Shown here: piece after piece, positions 18,428 through 25,984 of the stretch
How the letters are laid out: every line of letters begins with the position of its first letter
Numbering within the stretch: position 1 is the stretch's first letter
NCBI RefSeq assembly: GCF_010671605.1
Contig: NZ_JAABOO010000004.1
Location: 1 to 64,000 of the forward strand
Length of the DNA: 64,000 nt
Direction of reading: 5' to 3'
Source: Leptobacterium flavescens
GTDB taxonomy: Bacteria; Bacteroidota; Bacteroidia; Flavobacteriales; Flavobacteriaceae
Made by a program: the position numbers and the translations under genes
The notes under the pieces: model-generated
Told to the model about the DNA's origin: nothing
Database searches by the model: none
The model's input: only the letters and a program-made list of their open reading frames with translations

Positions 18428-19879
18428 ATGAAAAACTTCTTCTTTTACCTCTCTATTCTGCTGACTCTTACCAATTGCTCCAACCAATCGGAAAAAGATA
18501 AAAAGCTCTTGGAGGAAAGAATTCTTAGGCTTGAGAATGGCCTCCAGCCCAATCTTCAAATACATAAAGACAGTATACAGGAAATACAGCATTTTAATAT
18601 TGAAGACAGGATGAAAGAATTAGGGGTTAATGGGTTGAGTATTGCAGTAATTAATAATGGAGTTATAGAGTGGGCTAAAGGCTATGGGGTTACAGATACC
18701 ACTGAAAATCGAAAAGTGACTACTGAGACCATGTTCCTGGCAGGATCCATTAGTAAACCTGTGGCTGCTACAAGAGCCCTTCAGCTTTATGAAAACGGAG
18801 CTCTTGATTTGGATGCCAATGTTAATGACTATTTGGTGAACTGGAAATTACCCGATAATGAGTTTACATTGGAGGAAAAAGTTACAACACGCAGGATATT
18901 GGACCACTCTGCAGGTTTAACTGTATGGGGATTTCCGGGCTATGAAAGAGGAGAAGATATTCCCAGTACTCCTGAGATTTTAGATGGTAAAGGAAATACA
19001 GATTCTGTTCGTGTCTACAAAAAACCTGGAGAAAGTTGGCGGTATTCCGGAGGTGGTTATACCATAATGCAACAAATGATAGCCGATATTGAAGAAAGAC
19101 AATTTCATGATGTTATGCAGGAGCATGTGCTGGATCCATTGGGAATGACAAAAAGTACATACGAAAATCCACTTCCTGAAAAGTACCACGATCTTGCAGC
19201 AACAGGATATTATACTGACGGATCTCAGGTGAATGGAAAATGGCATGTATATCCGGAAATGGCAGCAGCAGGATTATGGACAACTCCTTCTCAATTGGTG
19301 ATATGGGCAAAAGAGATTATGGAAGTTTACCAATCACAGGAAGATGGATTAATAAAGGCTAAAACAGCAAATGAAATGCTCACACTCAGCACAGATAATT
19401 ACGGTTTGGGGATTGTTGTTGAGGACCACACCTTTGTTCATTCTGGAGCAGATGCAGGTTTTAGAGCTCAGCTAGTAGGTTGGAAAGATCATCCTGTAGC
19501 TTATGTAATAATGGTAAATTCAGAGAACAGCGGTGCTATTTTTAGAGAAGTGTTACTAAGTATTGTTAAAGAATACGAGTTACCCGGAGTAGAGCCCAGG
19601 ACCAGGATCATTAGAGAGCAAACTACAGATAAACTCAAACAATTTGAAGGTACATACGATTTTCCGGAACGTGGTGTTGCAACGCTAAGCGTGAATGAAA
19701 ATGGGGATGGATTACAGTTTACAGGAGGTCCTTTTGAAGATAGGATAATACATTTACTCCCGGAGGAAGACTTTAAATTCTTTAATAAAAATTCGGGGGT
19801 TTATTATACTTTCCGGCATAATGGAGATGAAATTACAGGAGTTGAATTTTCTATTCTGGAAGGCAAAAGGGTTAAATAG
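18428..19879 (+). CDS. Serine hydrolase lipoprotein, class C beta-lactamase fold
   Basis: The 483-residue protein has a lipoprotein signal (LLTLTNC, Cys17) and the serine beta-lactamase/DD-peptidase fold. The nucleophile is Ser107 in SISK (SxxK), and Tyr206 in RYSGGGY fills the YxN position as YSG, a variant common in esterases and peptidases of this fold. The HSG region of class C enzymes is represented by VHSGADAGF. A C-terminal segment of about 90 residues (DUF3471-like lipocalin-type tail) follows. It is anchored at the cell surface or periplasmic face. The natural substrate is unknown; a peptidase or esterase is more likely than a true beta-lactamase. Confidence 0.87.
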   Translation: MKNFFFYLSILLTLTNCSNQSEKDKKLLEERILRLENGLQPNLQIHKDSIQEIQHFNIEDRMKELGVNGLSIAVINNGVIEWAKGYGVTDTTENRKVTTETMFLAGSISKPVAATRALQLYENGALDLDANVNDYLVNWKLPDNEFTLEEKVTTRRILDHSAGLTVWGFPGYERGEDIPSTPEILDGKGNTDSVRVYKKPGESWRYSGGGYTIMQQMIADIEERQFHDVMQEHVLDPLGMTKSTYENPLPEKYHDLAATGYYTDGSQVNGKWHVYPEMAAAGLWTTPSQLVIWAKEIMEVYQSQEDGLIKAKTANEMLTLSTDNYGLGIVVEDHTFVHSGADAGFRAQLVGWKDHPVAYVIMVNSENSGAIFREVLLSIVKEYELPGVEPRTRIIREQTTDKLKQFEGTYDFPERGVATLSVNENGDGLQFTGGPFEDRIIHLLPEEDFKFFNKNSGVYYTFRHNGDEITGVEFSILEGKRVK

Positions 19880-19896
19880 GTTTCTTAAATTAAAAC

Positions 19897-19960
19897 AATA
19901 TTATAAAACTCCACACCTGGTGAAGAACCACTCAGGAAAGTACCTCTTGGTTATAATATT
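19897..19960. repeat. Inverted repeat downstream of the serine hydrolase gene
   Basis: AATATTATAA (19897-19906) and its exact reverse complement TTATAATATT (19951-19960) are separated by 44 nt. There is no T run after the second arm, so it is not a standard terminator. Confidence 0.3.
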
Positions 19961-20000
19961 TTACAATATCAGGAATAGATACTAGCGCATTAAGGGGTTA

Positions 20001-20029
20001 GTTTTTACTTAAAAAAGCACTATTTTTAT
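20001..20029 (+). repeat. AT-rich promoter-like repeat, copy 1
   Basis: A 29-bp element, GTTTTTACTTAAAAAA then GCACTATTTTTAT, lies 47 bp before the Crp-like gene. A near-identical copy is at 21007-21036. TATTTTTA resembles the -7 box with its last base changed, so it may be a promoter. Confidence 0.5.
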
Positions 20030-20076
20030 GTTAAACAGAATGAGGATATGGAATTTTCACTATATCCAATAGTTGT

Positions 20077-20577
20077 ATGTCATTAACAAAACAGGTGTTT
20101 AAAGTGAAAACAGTTGAAGTCAAAAAAGGACAGATCTTACAGCACGCAGGAGACACAGGCAGTTTGGTTTATGAGGTTGTTTCGGGATTGCTGAGGAGTT
20201 ATACTATAGACCAGAAAGGAAAAGAACATATATTTATGTTTGCGCCGGAGGGCTGGATTATTGCTGATGCAGTTCAAACGAACGAACCTTGTGAGTTTTT
20301 TATTGAAGCACTTGAAGATTCAACCATAATAATTAGAGATAAAGACCTTGGTCAAGCAACATCAAATATACAGGCGATCGCTAAACGTATGTTGGTTCTT
20401 CAAAGACGTGTTATTATGTTAATGAGCTATTCTGGTTTACAACGCTACGAGCATTTTATACGAACATATCCCGATTTAACTCAGCGAGTTCCTCAAAGAA
20501 TGATTGCTTCTTACCTAGGCATAACACCTGAAGCCCTAAGTAAGGCTAAAGGAGATAAAATCCGATCTTCATCGTAA
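20077..20577 (+). CDS. Crp/Fnr-family transcription regulator
   Basis: The 166-residue protein has an N-terminal cyclic-nucleotide-binding-like beta-barrel (about residues 10-105, with GLLRSYTIDQKGKEHIFMFAPEGW typical of Bacteroidota members) and a compact C-terminal helix-turn-helix (RVPQRMIASYLGITPEALS). Effector-binding residues of true cAMP receptors are not evident. The protein ends soon after the recognition helix, as is usual for this subgroup, so it is not truncated. A DUF1330 gene follows after 76 bp and is a candidate target. Confidence 0.88.
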   Translation: MSLTKQVFKVKTVEVKKGQILQHAGDTGSLVYEVVSGLLRSYTIDQKGKEHIFMFAPEGWIIADAVQTNEPCEFFIEALEDSTIIIRDKDLGQATSNIQAIAKRMLVLQRRVIMLMSYSGLQRYEHFIRTYPDLTQRVPQRMIASYLGITPEALSKAKGDKIRSSS

Positions 20578-20653
20578 TCCTTAATATTTATTAATGCACA
20601 GGACTGAGGTCCAAAATACTTTTGTCTTATTAATAATTAATAAAACAGAAGTC

Positions 20654-20947
20654 ATGAAAGCATATATGCTAGCATTTGTAAGAGTAAACGATTTAGAAAC
20701 TTTTAACCGGGAGTATATTGAGAAAGCTGTCCCGATAGTCGAACGTCACGGAGGGATAACAGTGGCAGTTGATGAAAATCCGTCTACTATTGAAGGAACT
20801 GTGCCTGGTGGACGTGTTGTAATTGTTGAATTCGATTCAAAACAAGCTGCGGAGAATTTTTACAATGATCCCGATTACCAGCCAATTAAGGCATGGCGTC
20901 AACAGGTTAGTGAGAGTGATTCAATCATTTTTGAAAAGGGTTTCTAA
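20654..20947 (+). CDS. DUF1330 family protein
   Basis: From the ATG at 20654 the product is 97 residues and resembles the small ferredoxin-like alpha/beta DUF1330 proteins (MKAYMLAFVRVND at the start, VVIVEFDSKQAAENFYNDPDY in the middle). An in-frame ATG at 20594 would add 20 residues that lack family similarity, so it is rejected. The function is unknown; related folds include monooxygenase-like dimers. It is followed by a strong terminator (20983-21012). Confidence 0.85.
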   Translation: MKAYMLAFVRVNDLETFNREYIEKAVPIVERHGGITVAVDENPSTIEGTVPGGRVVIVEFDSKQAAENFYNDPDYQPIKAWRQQVSESDSIIFEKGF

Positions 20948-20982
20948 TCTGGAAACGGTATACAATATTGTATAAATTAATG

Positions 20983-21012
20983 ACGGTTTGGGTGTTATCC
21001 CGAACCGTTTTT
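20983..21012 (+). terminator. Rho-independent terminator after the DUF1330 gene
   Basis: ACGGTTTGGG (20983-20992) pairs with CCCGAACCGT (20999-21008) with a single G-T wobble around a 6-nt loop, followed by four to five T. It ends the transcript of the Crp-like/DUF1330 genes. Confidence 0.88.
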
Positions 21013-21036
21013 GCTTAAAAAAAGTACTATTTTTAT
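21007..21036 (+). repeat. AT-rich promoter-like repeat, copy 2
   Basis: This 30-bp element matches copy 1 at 20001-20029 with two substitutions and one extra A. Its first bases overlap the tail of the upstream terminator and it precedes the S41 relic at 21061. Confidence 0.5.
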
Positions 21037-21060
21037 ACCTGTATAATTAATCATATTTAG

Positions 21061-21225
21061 AAATATAAAACTGCTATTTCAGGTAACGGCATTCTTTACC
21101 TGGATGGTTCCCAAACCCAAAGAAAAGGAGTTAAAATTGATGTGGAGGTAAAACCAACAATAAACGTGCTTAGGCAGGGAAGAGATGAAGTCCTGGAAAA
21201 AGCAATTGAGTTACTGTCCGAATAA
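21061..21225 (+). pseudogene. C-terminal relic of an S41 (C-terminal processing) peptidase
   Basis: Fifty-four codons are open from just after a stop at 21058-21060 to TAA at 21223. They read TAISGNGILYLDGSQTQRKG followed by VKIDVEVKPTI and REVLEKAIELL-like residues (RDEVLEKAIELLSE), which closely match the end of S41 tail-specific peptidases, including the ETQRxGIxPDIEVKPT region. No start codon or catalytic part is present upstream; the DUF1330 terminator lies directly before it. This is therefore a remnant and not a working gene. It is unrelated at this point to the intact, different S41 protein at 22676. Confidence 0.8.
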
Positions 21226-21281
21226 ATAGGAGGCTTTATATTCTGACCGAGATAGAAAAGAGGTTGTAATAGATATGTAGC

Positions 21282-21300
21282 TATATTTGATAATCAAATA
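21282..21300 (+). promoter_or_regulatory. -7 box and palindrome at the metallo-beta-lactamase promoter
   Basis: TATATTTG (21282-21289) is a perfect -7 box 27 bp before the ATG at 21316. The only TTG upstream (21264-21266) is at 15 nt, shorter than usual. A 17-bp perfect palindrome with half sites TTGAT/ATCAA (21284-21300) overlaps the box and the expected transcription start, where a repressor could block. Confidence 0.5.
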
Positions 21301-21315
21301 CAATTGCAGGAATTA

Positions 21316-22080
21316 ATGTCAAAATCAAGGATAAATTTTATAAGAAGATCTCTTCTCTTATTAATGATCTTAATCGTTTTTCAAGGATGTGTATCCGATA
21401 AAAAAACATCATACAGCTTTGAGTCTGAAATTTTAAAGCTCAAACAACTGGATAAAAACCTCTTTACACACATCTCCTATTTGAAGACTGATGATTTCGG
21501 AAAAGTAGCCTGTAACGGAATGGTGTATTTTAATAAGGATGAAGCCATCGTTTTTGATACGCCTACAGATGATGAAGGTTCTGCAGAACTGATAAAATGG
21601 ATTGAAGAAAAACAGAAAAAGAAGATCAAAGCAATTGTGGTCACCCATTTTCATAATGATTGCCTGGGCGGGTTAAGGCAATTCCATAATGAAGGAATAA
21701 GATCCTATGCCAGTAATAAAACCATAAGCACGCTAAAGAATAATAAGGAAGAAGTATTGCCCCAACAAGGTTTTGATGAAAAGTTGGAAATCGAAATCGA
21801 TAATAAAGTTGCTTATGCAAGATTCTATGGAGAAGGCCATACCAAAGACAATGTGGTGGGTTATATCCCTGATAAAAAAGCACTGTTTGGTGGCTGCCTG
21901 ATCAAATCCATGAAAGCAGGTAAAGGCTACCTGGGTGATGCCAATACAGCCGAATGGTCGGAAACCGTTAGCAGAATCCGAAAAGAAATACCCGATCTGA
22001 AAGTTATCATTCCCGGTCACGGCAACAGCGGAGGGACAGAACTACTGGATTATACCATTCAAATGTTTGAGGAATATTAA
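21316..22080 (+). CDS. Subclass B1 metallo-beta-lactamase-like lipoprotein
   Basis: From the ATG at 21316 the product has 254 residues; the longer frame begins at a TTG at 21304, which is less likely. A lipoprotein signal ends in LIVFQGC (lipid Cys25). The mature domain has a full B1 zinc set: HFHND (His111, His113, Asp115 in this numbering), His175 in GEGHTKDN, Cys194 in GGCLIK and His235 in PGHG. The HFHNDCLGGL block resembles B1 enzymes of flavobacteria such as the MUS/TUS group, as I recall them. It probably hydrolyses beta-lactams at the outer face of a membrane. It has its own promoter and lies in the accessory block. Confidence 0.88.
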   Translation: MSKSRINFIRRSLLLLMILIVFQGCVSDKKTSYSFESEILKLKQLDKNLFTHISYLKTDDFGKVACNGMVYFNKDEAIVFDTPTDDEGSAELIKWIEEKQKKKIKAIVVTHFHNDCLGGLRQFHNEGIRSYASNKTISTLKNNKEEVLPQQGFDEKLEIEIDNKVAYARFYGEGHTKDNVVGYIPDKKALFGGCLIKSMKAGKGYLGDANTAEWSETVSRIRKEIPDLKVIIPGHGNSGGTELLDYTIQMFEEY

Positions 22081-22185
22081 GCTTTTTACCAGACCGGATA
22101 GCTCACAATGGTCTTGTTAACCACATTATATCCTTAAATTCACGATTACATTTTACGTAAAACTAATGTTAAACTACTCACGGTA

Positions 22186-22217
22186 TTTGTTTATAATTGA
22201 TATATCAATTATTTTTG
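22186..22217 (+). promoter_or_regulatory. marR promoter with embedded palindromic operator
   Basis: TTG (22187-22189) and TATTTTTG (22210-22217) are separated by 20 nt, a consensus Bacteroidota promoter. Between and overlapping them is a 20-bp perfect palindrome (22193-22212) with half sites ATTGAT/ATCAAT. MarR-family proteins typically bind such sites over their own promoters, so autorepression is likely. The leader is only about 12 nt. Confidence 0.75.
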
Positions 22218-22233
22218 TATCAAATAATAATAT

Positions 22234-22674
22234 ATGGATTTACCTTCACCCTCTGCAACAGTCTTTCATGCTATTGAAAGCACCATAAAAGAATACAGAA
22301 AGTTTTCGCAAAAAAAACTCTCGAATGCAGTTAGTGATATGACAATAGATCAGGGACTCGTACTGGCATTTCTGGACAGATATCCCGAAATGTCACAAAA
22401 GGAAATAGCGGCACTGGCCTTTAAAGACAATGCCTCCATGACCCGTATGATCAACTTAATGGTAAAAAAGGAATATTTAGAGCGATCGATCAACAAATTA
22501 AACCGAAGGAGGTATAAACTCGAAATAACTCCCAAAGGTAAAAATGTCCTTAAAACTTTAACTCCTATTGTTCTCGACAACAGAGAAAAGGCCCTGGAAG
22601 GAGTAACAGAAGAAGAATTAATTCAGTTAGAAGCAACCTTAAAAAAAATAAAGTCAAATTGTAATAAACCTTAA
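22234..22674 (+). CDS. MarR-family transcription regulator
   Basis: The 146-residue protein has the MarR winged helix-turn-helix: recognition region MSQKEIAALAFKDNASMTRMINLMVKKEYLERS (about residues 50-82) and wing NKLNRRRYKLEITPKG (83-98), flanked by dimerisation helices. MarR proteins are dimeric repressors released by small ligands. A consensus promoter with a perfect palindrome lies right upstream. The S41 peptidase gene starts one base after its stop, so the two are one operon and the regulator probably controls it. Confidence 0.92.
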   Translation: MDLPSPSATVFHAIESTIKEYRKFSQKKLSNAVSDMTIDQGLVLAFLDRYPEMSQKEIAALAFKDNASMTRMINLMVKKEYLERSINKLNRRRYKLEITPKGKNVLKTLTPIVLDNREKALEGVTEEELIQLEATLKKIKSNCNKP

Positions 22675-22675
22675 A

Positions 22676-24007
22676 ATGAAAAAAATCAATTCATCAATCA
22701 TCATCTTATTTTCATTACTTCTCTGGTCAAGCGGGAACTTATCAGCCCAGGAGAACAATACCGGCCTGAGTTTAAAACAAGCGATCGTTATTGACTCTAT
22801 CGGGAGCATACTTCAGTCGAATTATGTCTTTCCTGATGTGGCGGATAAAATGGTCTCAAAAATGAAGAACAGCCTGAAAAACGGATTGTATAAGTCGATT
22901 AAAGACCCCCGGAAACTTGCAGATAAACTCACCGAGGACCTCAGATCTATCAGTCATGACAAACACCTTCGGGTTATATATGATCCTGCAAGGGTTGAGG
23001 CCCGGAAAGCGGTAAGAACAGCTCAGGACAGTATTGAATTTATGGAAAGAAGAGTGAACAGAATGAAGCGCGAGAATTTCGGTTTTAAAGAAGCGAAGAT
23101 CCTGGATGGCAATATAGGCTATCTGAACCTTAAGGCTTTTATGGACCCTCAGTATGCCGGAGAAACCGCTGTGGCAACCATGAATTTTTTAAGCAATACG
23201 GATGCTTTAATTATAGATCTCAGGCAAAACGGAGGGGGATCTCCGAAAATGATCCAGTTAATCACCAGCTATTTATACGGACCTGATCCGGTACACCTGA
23301 ATAATTTTTACTGGAGACCGACAGATACTCATACACAGACCTGGACCTTACCGCATGTAAGCGGAAAAAGAAATCCCGATGTACCGGTGTATGTCCTGAC
23401 CAGCGATTATACTTTTTCTGCTGCCGAGGAATTCAGTTATAATCTGAAAAACCTTAAGAGAGCTACCCTGATCGGAGAAACTACCGGTGGAGGAGCACAT
23501 CCCGGAGGGGTTGTTAATGCTTTGGAAGGGTTTATGGTATGGGTGCCTTCCGGAAGAGCGATCAACCCGGTTACCAATAGCAATTGGGAAGGAACGGGAG
23601 TTACTCCTCATATTAAAGTTTCATCGGACCAGGCCCTACAGCTTGCGCAAATAAAAGCCCTGGAGCACTTATCTGAAAAAGCCAAAGATCCTGAGGCAAA
23701 ATTCGCATACGACTGGAGTTTAAAAGCTCAGAAAGCCATGATGGAACCGGTAAATGTAGAACAAAGTATTCTCCGGTCTTACACAGGTAAATACGGAGAG
23801 CGCCAACTTAGTTTTGAGAATGGAAAATTGTATTACAAAAGAGGCTCCGGAAAAAAACATAAGCTTACACCTCTTAGTCAAAATGAGTTTATGGTAGAGG
23901 GGATACCTTACTTCAGGCTGAGGTTCTTATCGGAAGATAAGCAGGTGGTGGCTGTTGAAGGACTCTACGATAACGGCAGAAAAGATAAAGACCAAAAAAT
24001 AAAATAA
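22676..24007 (+). CDS. Exported S41 family peptidase (retinol-binding-protein/IRBP-like type)
   Basis: The 443-residue protein starts with a signal peptide (cleavage near NLSAQ, residue 25). The S41 core has IGYLNLKAFM, LIIDLRQNGGGS (residues 178-189) and the catalytic serine in TFSAAEEF near residue 247, followed by GETTGGGAHPGG. There is no PDZ domain, and an N-terminal helical domain plus a C-terminal beta-rich tail make it the IRBP-like subgroup. It should act in the periplasm. It is co-transcribed with marR, with one base between them. The biological substrate is not known. Confidence 0.9.
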   Translation: MKKINSSIIILFSLLLWSSGNLSAQENNTGLSLKQAIVIDSIGSILQSNYVFPDVADKMVSKMKNSLKNGLYKSIKDPRKLADKLTEDLRSISHDKHLRVIYDPARVEARKAVRTAQDSIEFMERRVNRMKRENFGFKEAKILDGNIGYLNLKAFMDPQYAGETAVATMNFLSNTDALIIDLRQNGGGSPKMIQLITSYLYGPDPVHLNNFYWRPTDTHTQTWTLPHVSGKRNPDVPVYVLTSDYTFSAAEEFSYNLKNLKRATLIGETTGGGAHPGGVVNALEGFMVWVPSGRAINPVTNSNWEGTGVTPHIKVSSDQALQLAQIKALEHLSEKAKDPEAKFAYDWSLKAQKAMMEPVNVEQSILRSYTGKYGERQLSFENGKLYYKRGSGKKHKLTPLSQNEFMVEGIPYFRLRFLSEDKQVVAVEGLYDNGRKDKDQKIK

Positions 24008-24028
24008 CCATTTATAGGGTCTTATGTG

Positions 24029-24060
24029 AAAAAGGAATCCATTCAGGGTTCCTTTTTTTT
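24029..24060 (+). terminator. Rho-independent terminator after the S41 peptidase gene
   Basis: AAGGAATCC and GGGTTCCTT form a stem (one G-T pair) around ATTCA, followed by eight T. It closes the marR-S41 operon. Confidence 0.88.
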
Positions 24061-24128
24061 ATTTGTAAAAGATTTTTCTGCATTATTGAAAATAATATTT
24101 TAGCTTCCAGTATCCGAATCTGCAGAAG

Positions 24129-24620
24129 ATGAAAAAACAAACAGTTGGGAGGAAGTTGGGTAAAATGCATTATGTGCATCGGTCTGCCGTTTCCTATTTG
24201 GCGAAAGAGCAACGGGGAACCCTGACTAAAGCCCTGCAATTAATACCGGAAGATACCGAATGGAACCTGGCTAAAGTCTCCCTTTTAAATGATAGCGTAT
24301 CACTATTGTATTACAAAGGCTTCGATACCGAGCTCTTTCCGGTCCTGACCTCTTCTCTTATCATAAAGTTGGATAAAAAAGAGGTGAAAAGTATTGATTA
24401 TGAAAAAAGAGAGAACCCTCCGGTACTCCACAGAAAAGAACTCTTCCTGCCTCCGGATGACCCCAGGATTGGGGAACTTGCCGCTGTTACATGCTTTTGC
24501 GAAGAAAAAGGTCTTTTTAAACAGGCTTCTTATATCGGTACGATAAGGAAATGGGAACAACGGTTAAAAGAGTATAACTACAAGGTGGAAGGGATGAGAA
24601 TAGTGCTGATTGGGGATTAA
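24129..24620 (+). CDS. Orphan protein resembling a domain of DNA-phosphorothioation-associated methyltransferases
   Basis: The 163-residue protein has no signal or membrane segment. It contains GKMHYVHRSAV near residue 11, VSLLYYKGFD, a strand-rich middle, NPPVLHRKELFLPPDDPR (about 97-114) and IGTIRKWEQRL near the C terminus. In memory these blocks resemble the accessory domain fused to the putative methyltransferase found beside DNA phosphorothioation (Dnd) clusters. Here the methyltransferase part and any dnd genes are missing. It is monocistronic, bounded by a terminator upstream. The assignment needs a profile search; otherwise it is a conserved-looking hypothetical. Confidence 0.55.
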   Translation: MKKQTVGRKLGKMHYVHRSAVSYLAKEQRGTLTKALQLIPEDTEWNLAKVSLLNDSVSLLYYKGFDTELFPVLTSSLIIKLDKKEVKSIDYEKRENPPVLHRKELFLPPDDPRIGELAAVTCFCEEKGLFKQASYIGTIRKWEQRLKEYNYKVEGMRIVLIGD

Positions 24621-24712
24621 AAGAGAAATAGGAAGAATCCGATTAGGAATTCTTTGGAGGTTTGATGAAATAAACAATGAGATTTGTCATATTTTAAAAT
24701 GCGAAAACAAGG

Positions 24713-24720
24713 TACTTTTG
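24713..24720 (+). promoter_or_regulatory. -7 box of the U32 peptidase/ferredoxin operon
   Basis: TACTTTTG matches TAnnTTTG exactly and lies 22 bp before the start codon. No TTG is present at normal spacing; the nearest is 26 nt upstream. Confidence 0.45.
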
Positions 24721-24742
24721 CCGGCTAATTTAACCGGAAGTT

Positions 24743-25984
24743 ATGACAAGTACAGGCAGGATAGAGTTGATGGCGCCGGCAGGGAATTTTGAATCTCTTC
24801 AGGCAGCAATAGATAACGGAGCCGATTCTGTTTATTTTGGAGTAGATCAGTTGAATATGCGTGCCCGGGCAAGCATTAATTTTACTATTGAGGACCTGCC
24901 CGAAATAGCACGCCGTTGCACGGAGAAGAACGTACGCACTTATCTTACTTTAAATACCATTATTTACGATCATGATCTGTCTATTATAAAAACACTTCTG
25001 GATGCTGCTAAAGCTGCCGATCTTACTGCGGTAATAGCTATGGACCAGGCGGTAATTGCCTATGCCAGGCAAATAGGAATGGAAGTACATATCTCTACTC
25101 AGATCAATATTACCAATATCGAGACGGTAAAGTTCTATTCGCTTTTTGCCGATACCATGGTAATGAGCAGGGAGTTGAGCCTGAGACAGGTGAAGAAGAT
25201 CTGCGAACAGATCGAAAAAGAACAGATCAAGGGGCCTTCCGGGAATTTGGTGGAGATCGAGATCTTCGGACACGGTGCCCTTTGTATGGCAGTCTCCGGA
25301 AAATGTTATCTGAGTTTGCATTCTCATAATTCGTCTGCAAACAGAGGGGCCTGCAAGCAGAACTGCAGAAAGAAATACAGTGTTGTTGATCAGGAGACCG
25401 GTTTTGAAATGGAACTGGATAACGAATACATTATGTCGCCTAAGGACCTGTGTACATTGGATATCCTGGACCAGGTAATAGATACGGGGGCAAAAGTACT
25501 GAAGATAGAGGGTAGGGGCAGGGCTCCGGAATATGTGGCAAAGGTTATCAAAACCTACAGAGAGGCCATTGATGCTTATGAAGAAGGAGCCTACACCGAA
25601 GAAAAGGTGGGGCTGTGGATGGAAGAACTCAAAAAGGTGTACAACCGGGGTTTCTGGAATGGTTATTACCTGGGGCAGAAACTGGGTGAATGGAGTGATG
25701 GCCCGGGATCTAAAGCTACACAAAAGAAGGTGTATGTCGGTAAAGGAGTTCATTTCTTTCCAAAACCGGGAATTGCAGAATTTAAAATTGAAGCCTACGA
25801 CATTAAACTGGGAGATACGATCCTGATCACCGGCCCGACTACAGGTGTGGAGGAATTCGAATTAAAGGAGATGATGGTCAATGACGAACACCTGGAAATG
25901 GCCCAGAAAGGAGATTCCTGTACCATCCCGACCGGGTTCCGTGTGCGTCCTTCCGATAAATTGTATAAAATAGTTCAGGAGTAA
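24743..25984 (+). CDS. U32 family peptidase / tRNA hydroxylation protein P-like
   Basis: The 413-residue protein has the U32 fold start (IELMAPAGNFESLQAAIDNGADSVYFG, residues 7-33) and the family's Cys-containing segment GHGALCMAVSGKCYLS...GACKQNCRKKY near 175-215, whose four cysteines may hold an iron-sulfur cluster. E. coli homologs YegQ/TrhP take part in 5-hydroxyuridine formation in tRNA. A ferredoxin gene overlaps its stop codon by one base, a tight coupling that suggests an electron donor. Full-length for the family. Peptidase activity is not implied by the name. Confidence 0.9.
   Translation: MTSTGRIELMAPAGNFESLQAAIDNGADSVYFGVDQLNMRARASINFTIEDLPEIARRCTEKNVRTYLTLNTIIYDHDLSIIKTLLDAAKAADLTAVIAMDQAVIAYARQIGMEVHISTQINITNIETVKFYSLFADTMVMSRELSLRQVKKICEQIEKEQIKGPSGNLVEIEIFGHGALCMAVSGKCYLSLHSHNSSANRGACKQNCRKKYSVVDQETGFEMELDNEYIMSPKDLCTLDILDQVIDTGAKVLKIEGRGRAPEYVAKVIKTYREAIDAYEEGAYTEEKVGLWMEELKKVYNRGFWNGYYLGQKLGEWSDGPGSKATQKKVYVGKGVHFFPKPGIAEFKIEAYDIKLGDTILITGPTTGVEEFELKEMMVNDEHLEMAQKGDSCTIPTGFRVRPSDKLYKIVQE

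Noticed and set aside
18428-19879. The serine hydrolase as a class C beta-lactamase
   Set aside because: YSG replaces the YxN motif and there is a long C-terminal tail, so a peptidase or esterase is more likely.
20077-20577. Crp-like regulator seen as truncated at the C terminus
   Set aside because: The small Bacteroidota members of this family end shortly after the recognition helix, so the protein is complete.
17235-22080. Complete genomic island with integrase and att sites
   Set aside because: No integrase or repeated 3' end of the tRNA was found, so only an accessory block is claimed.
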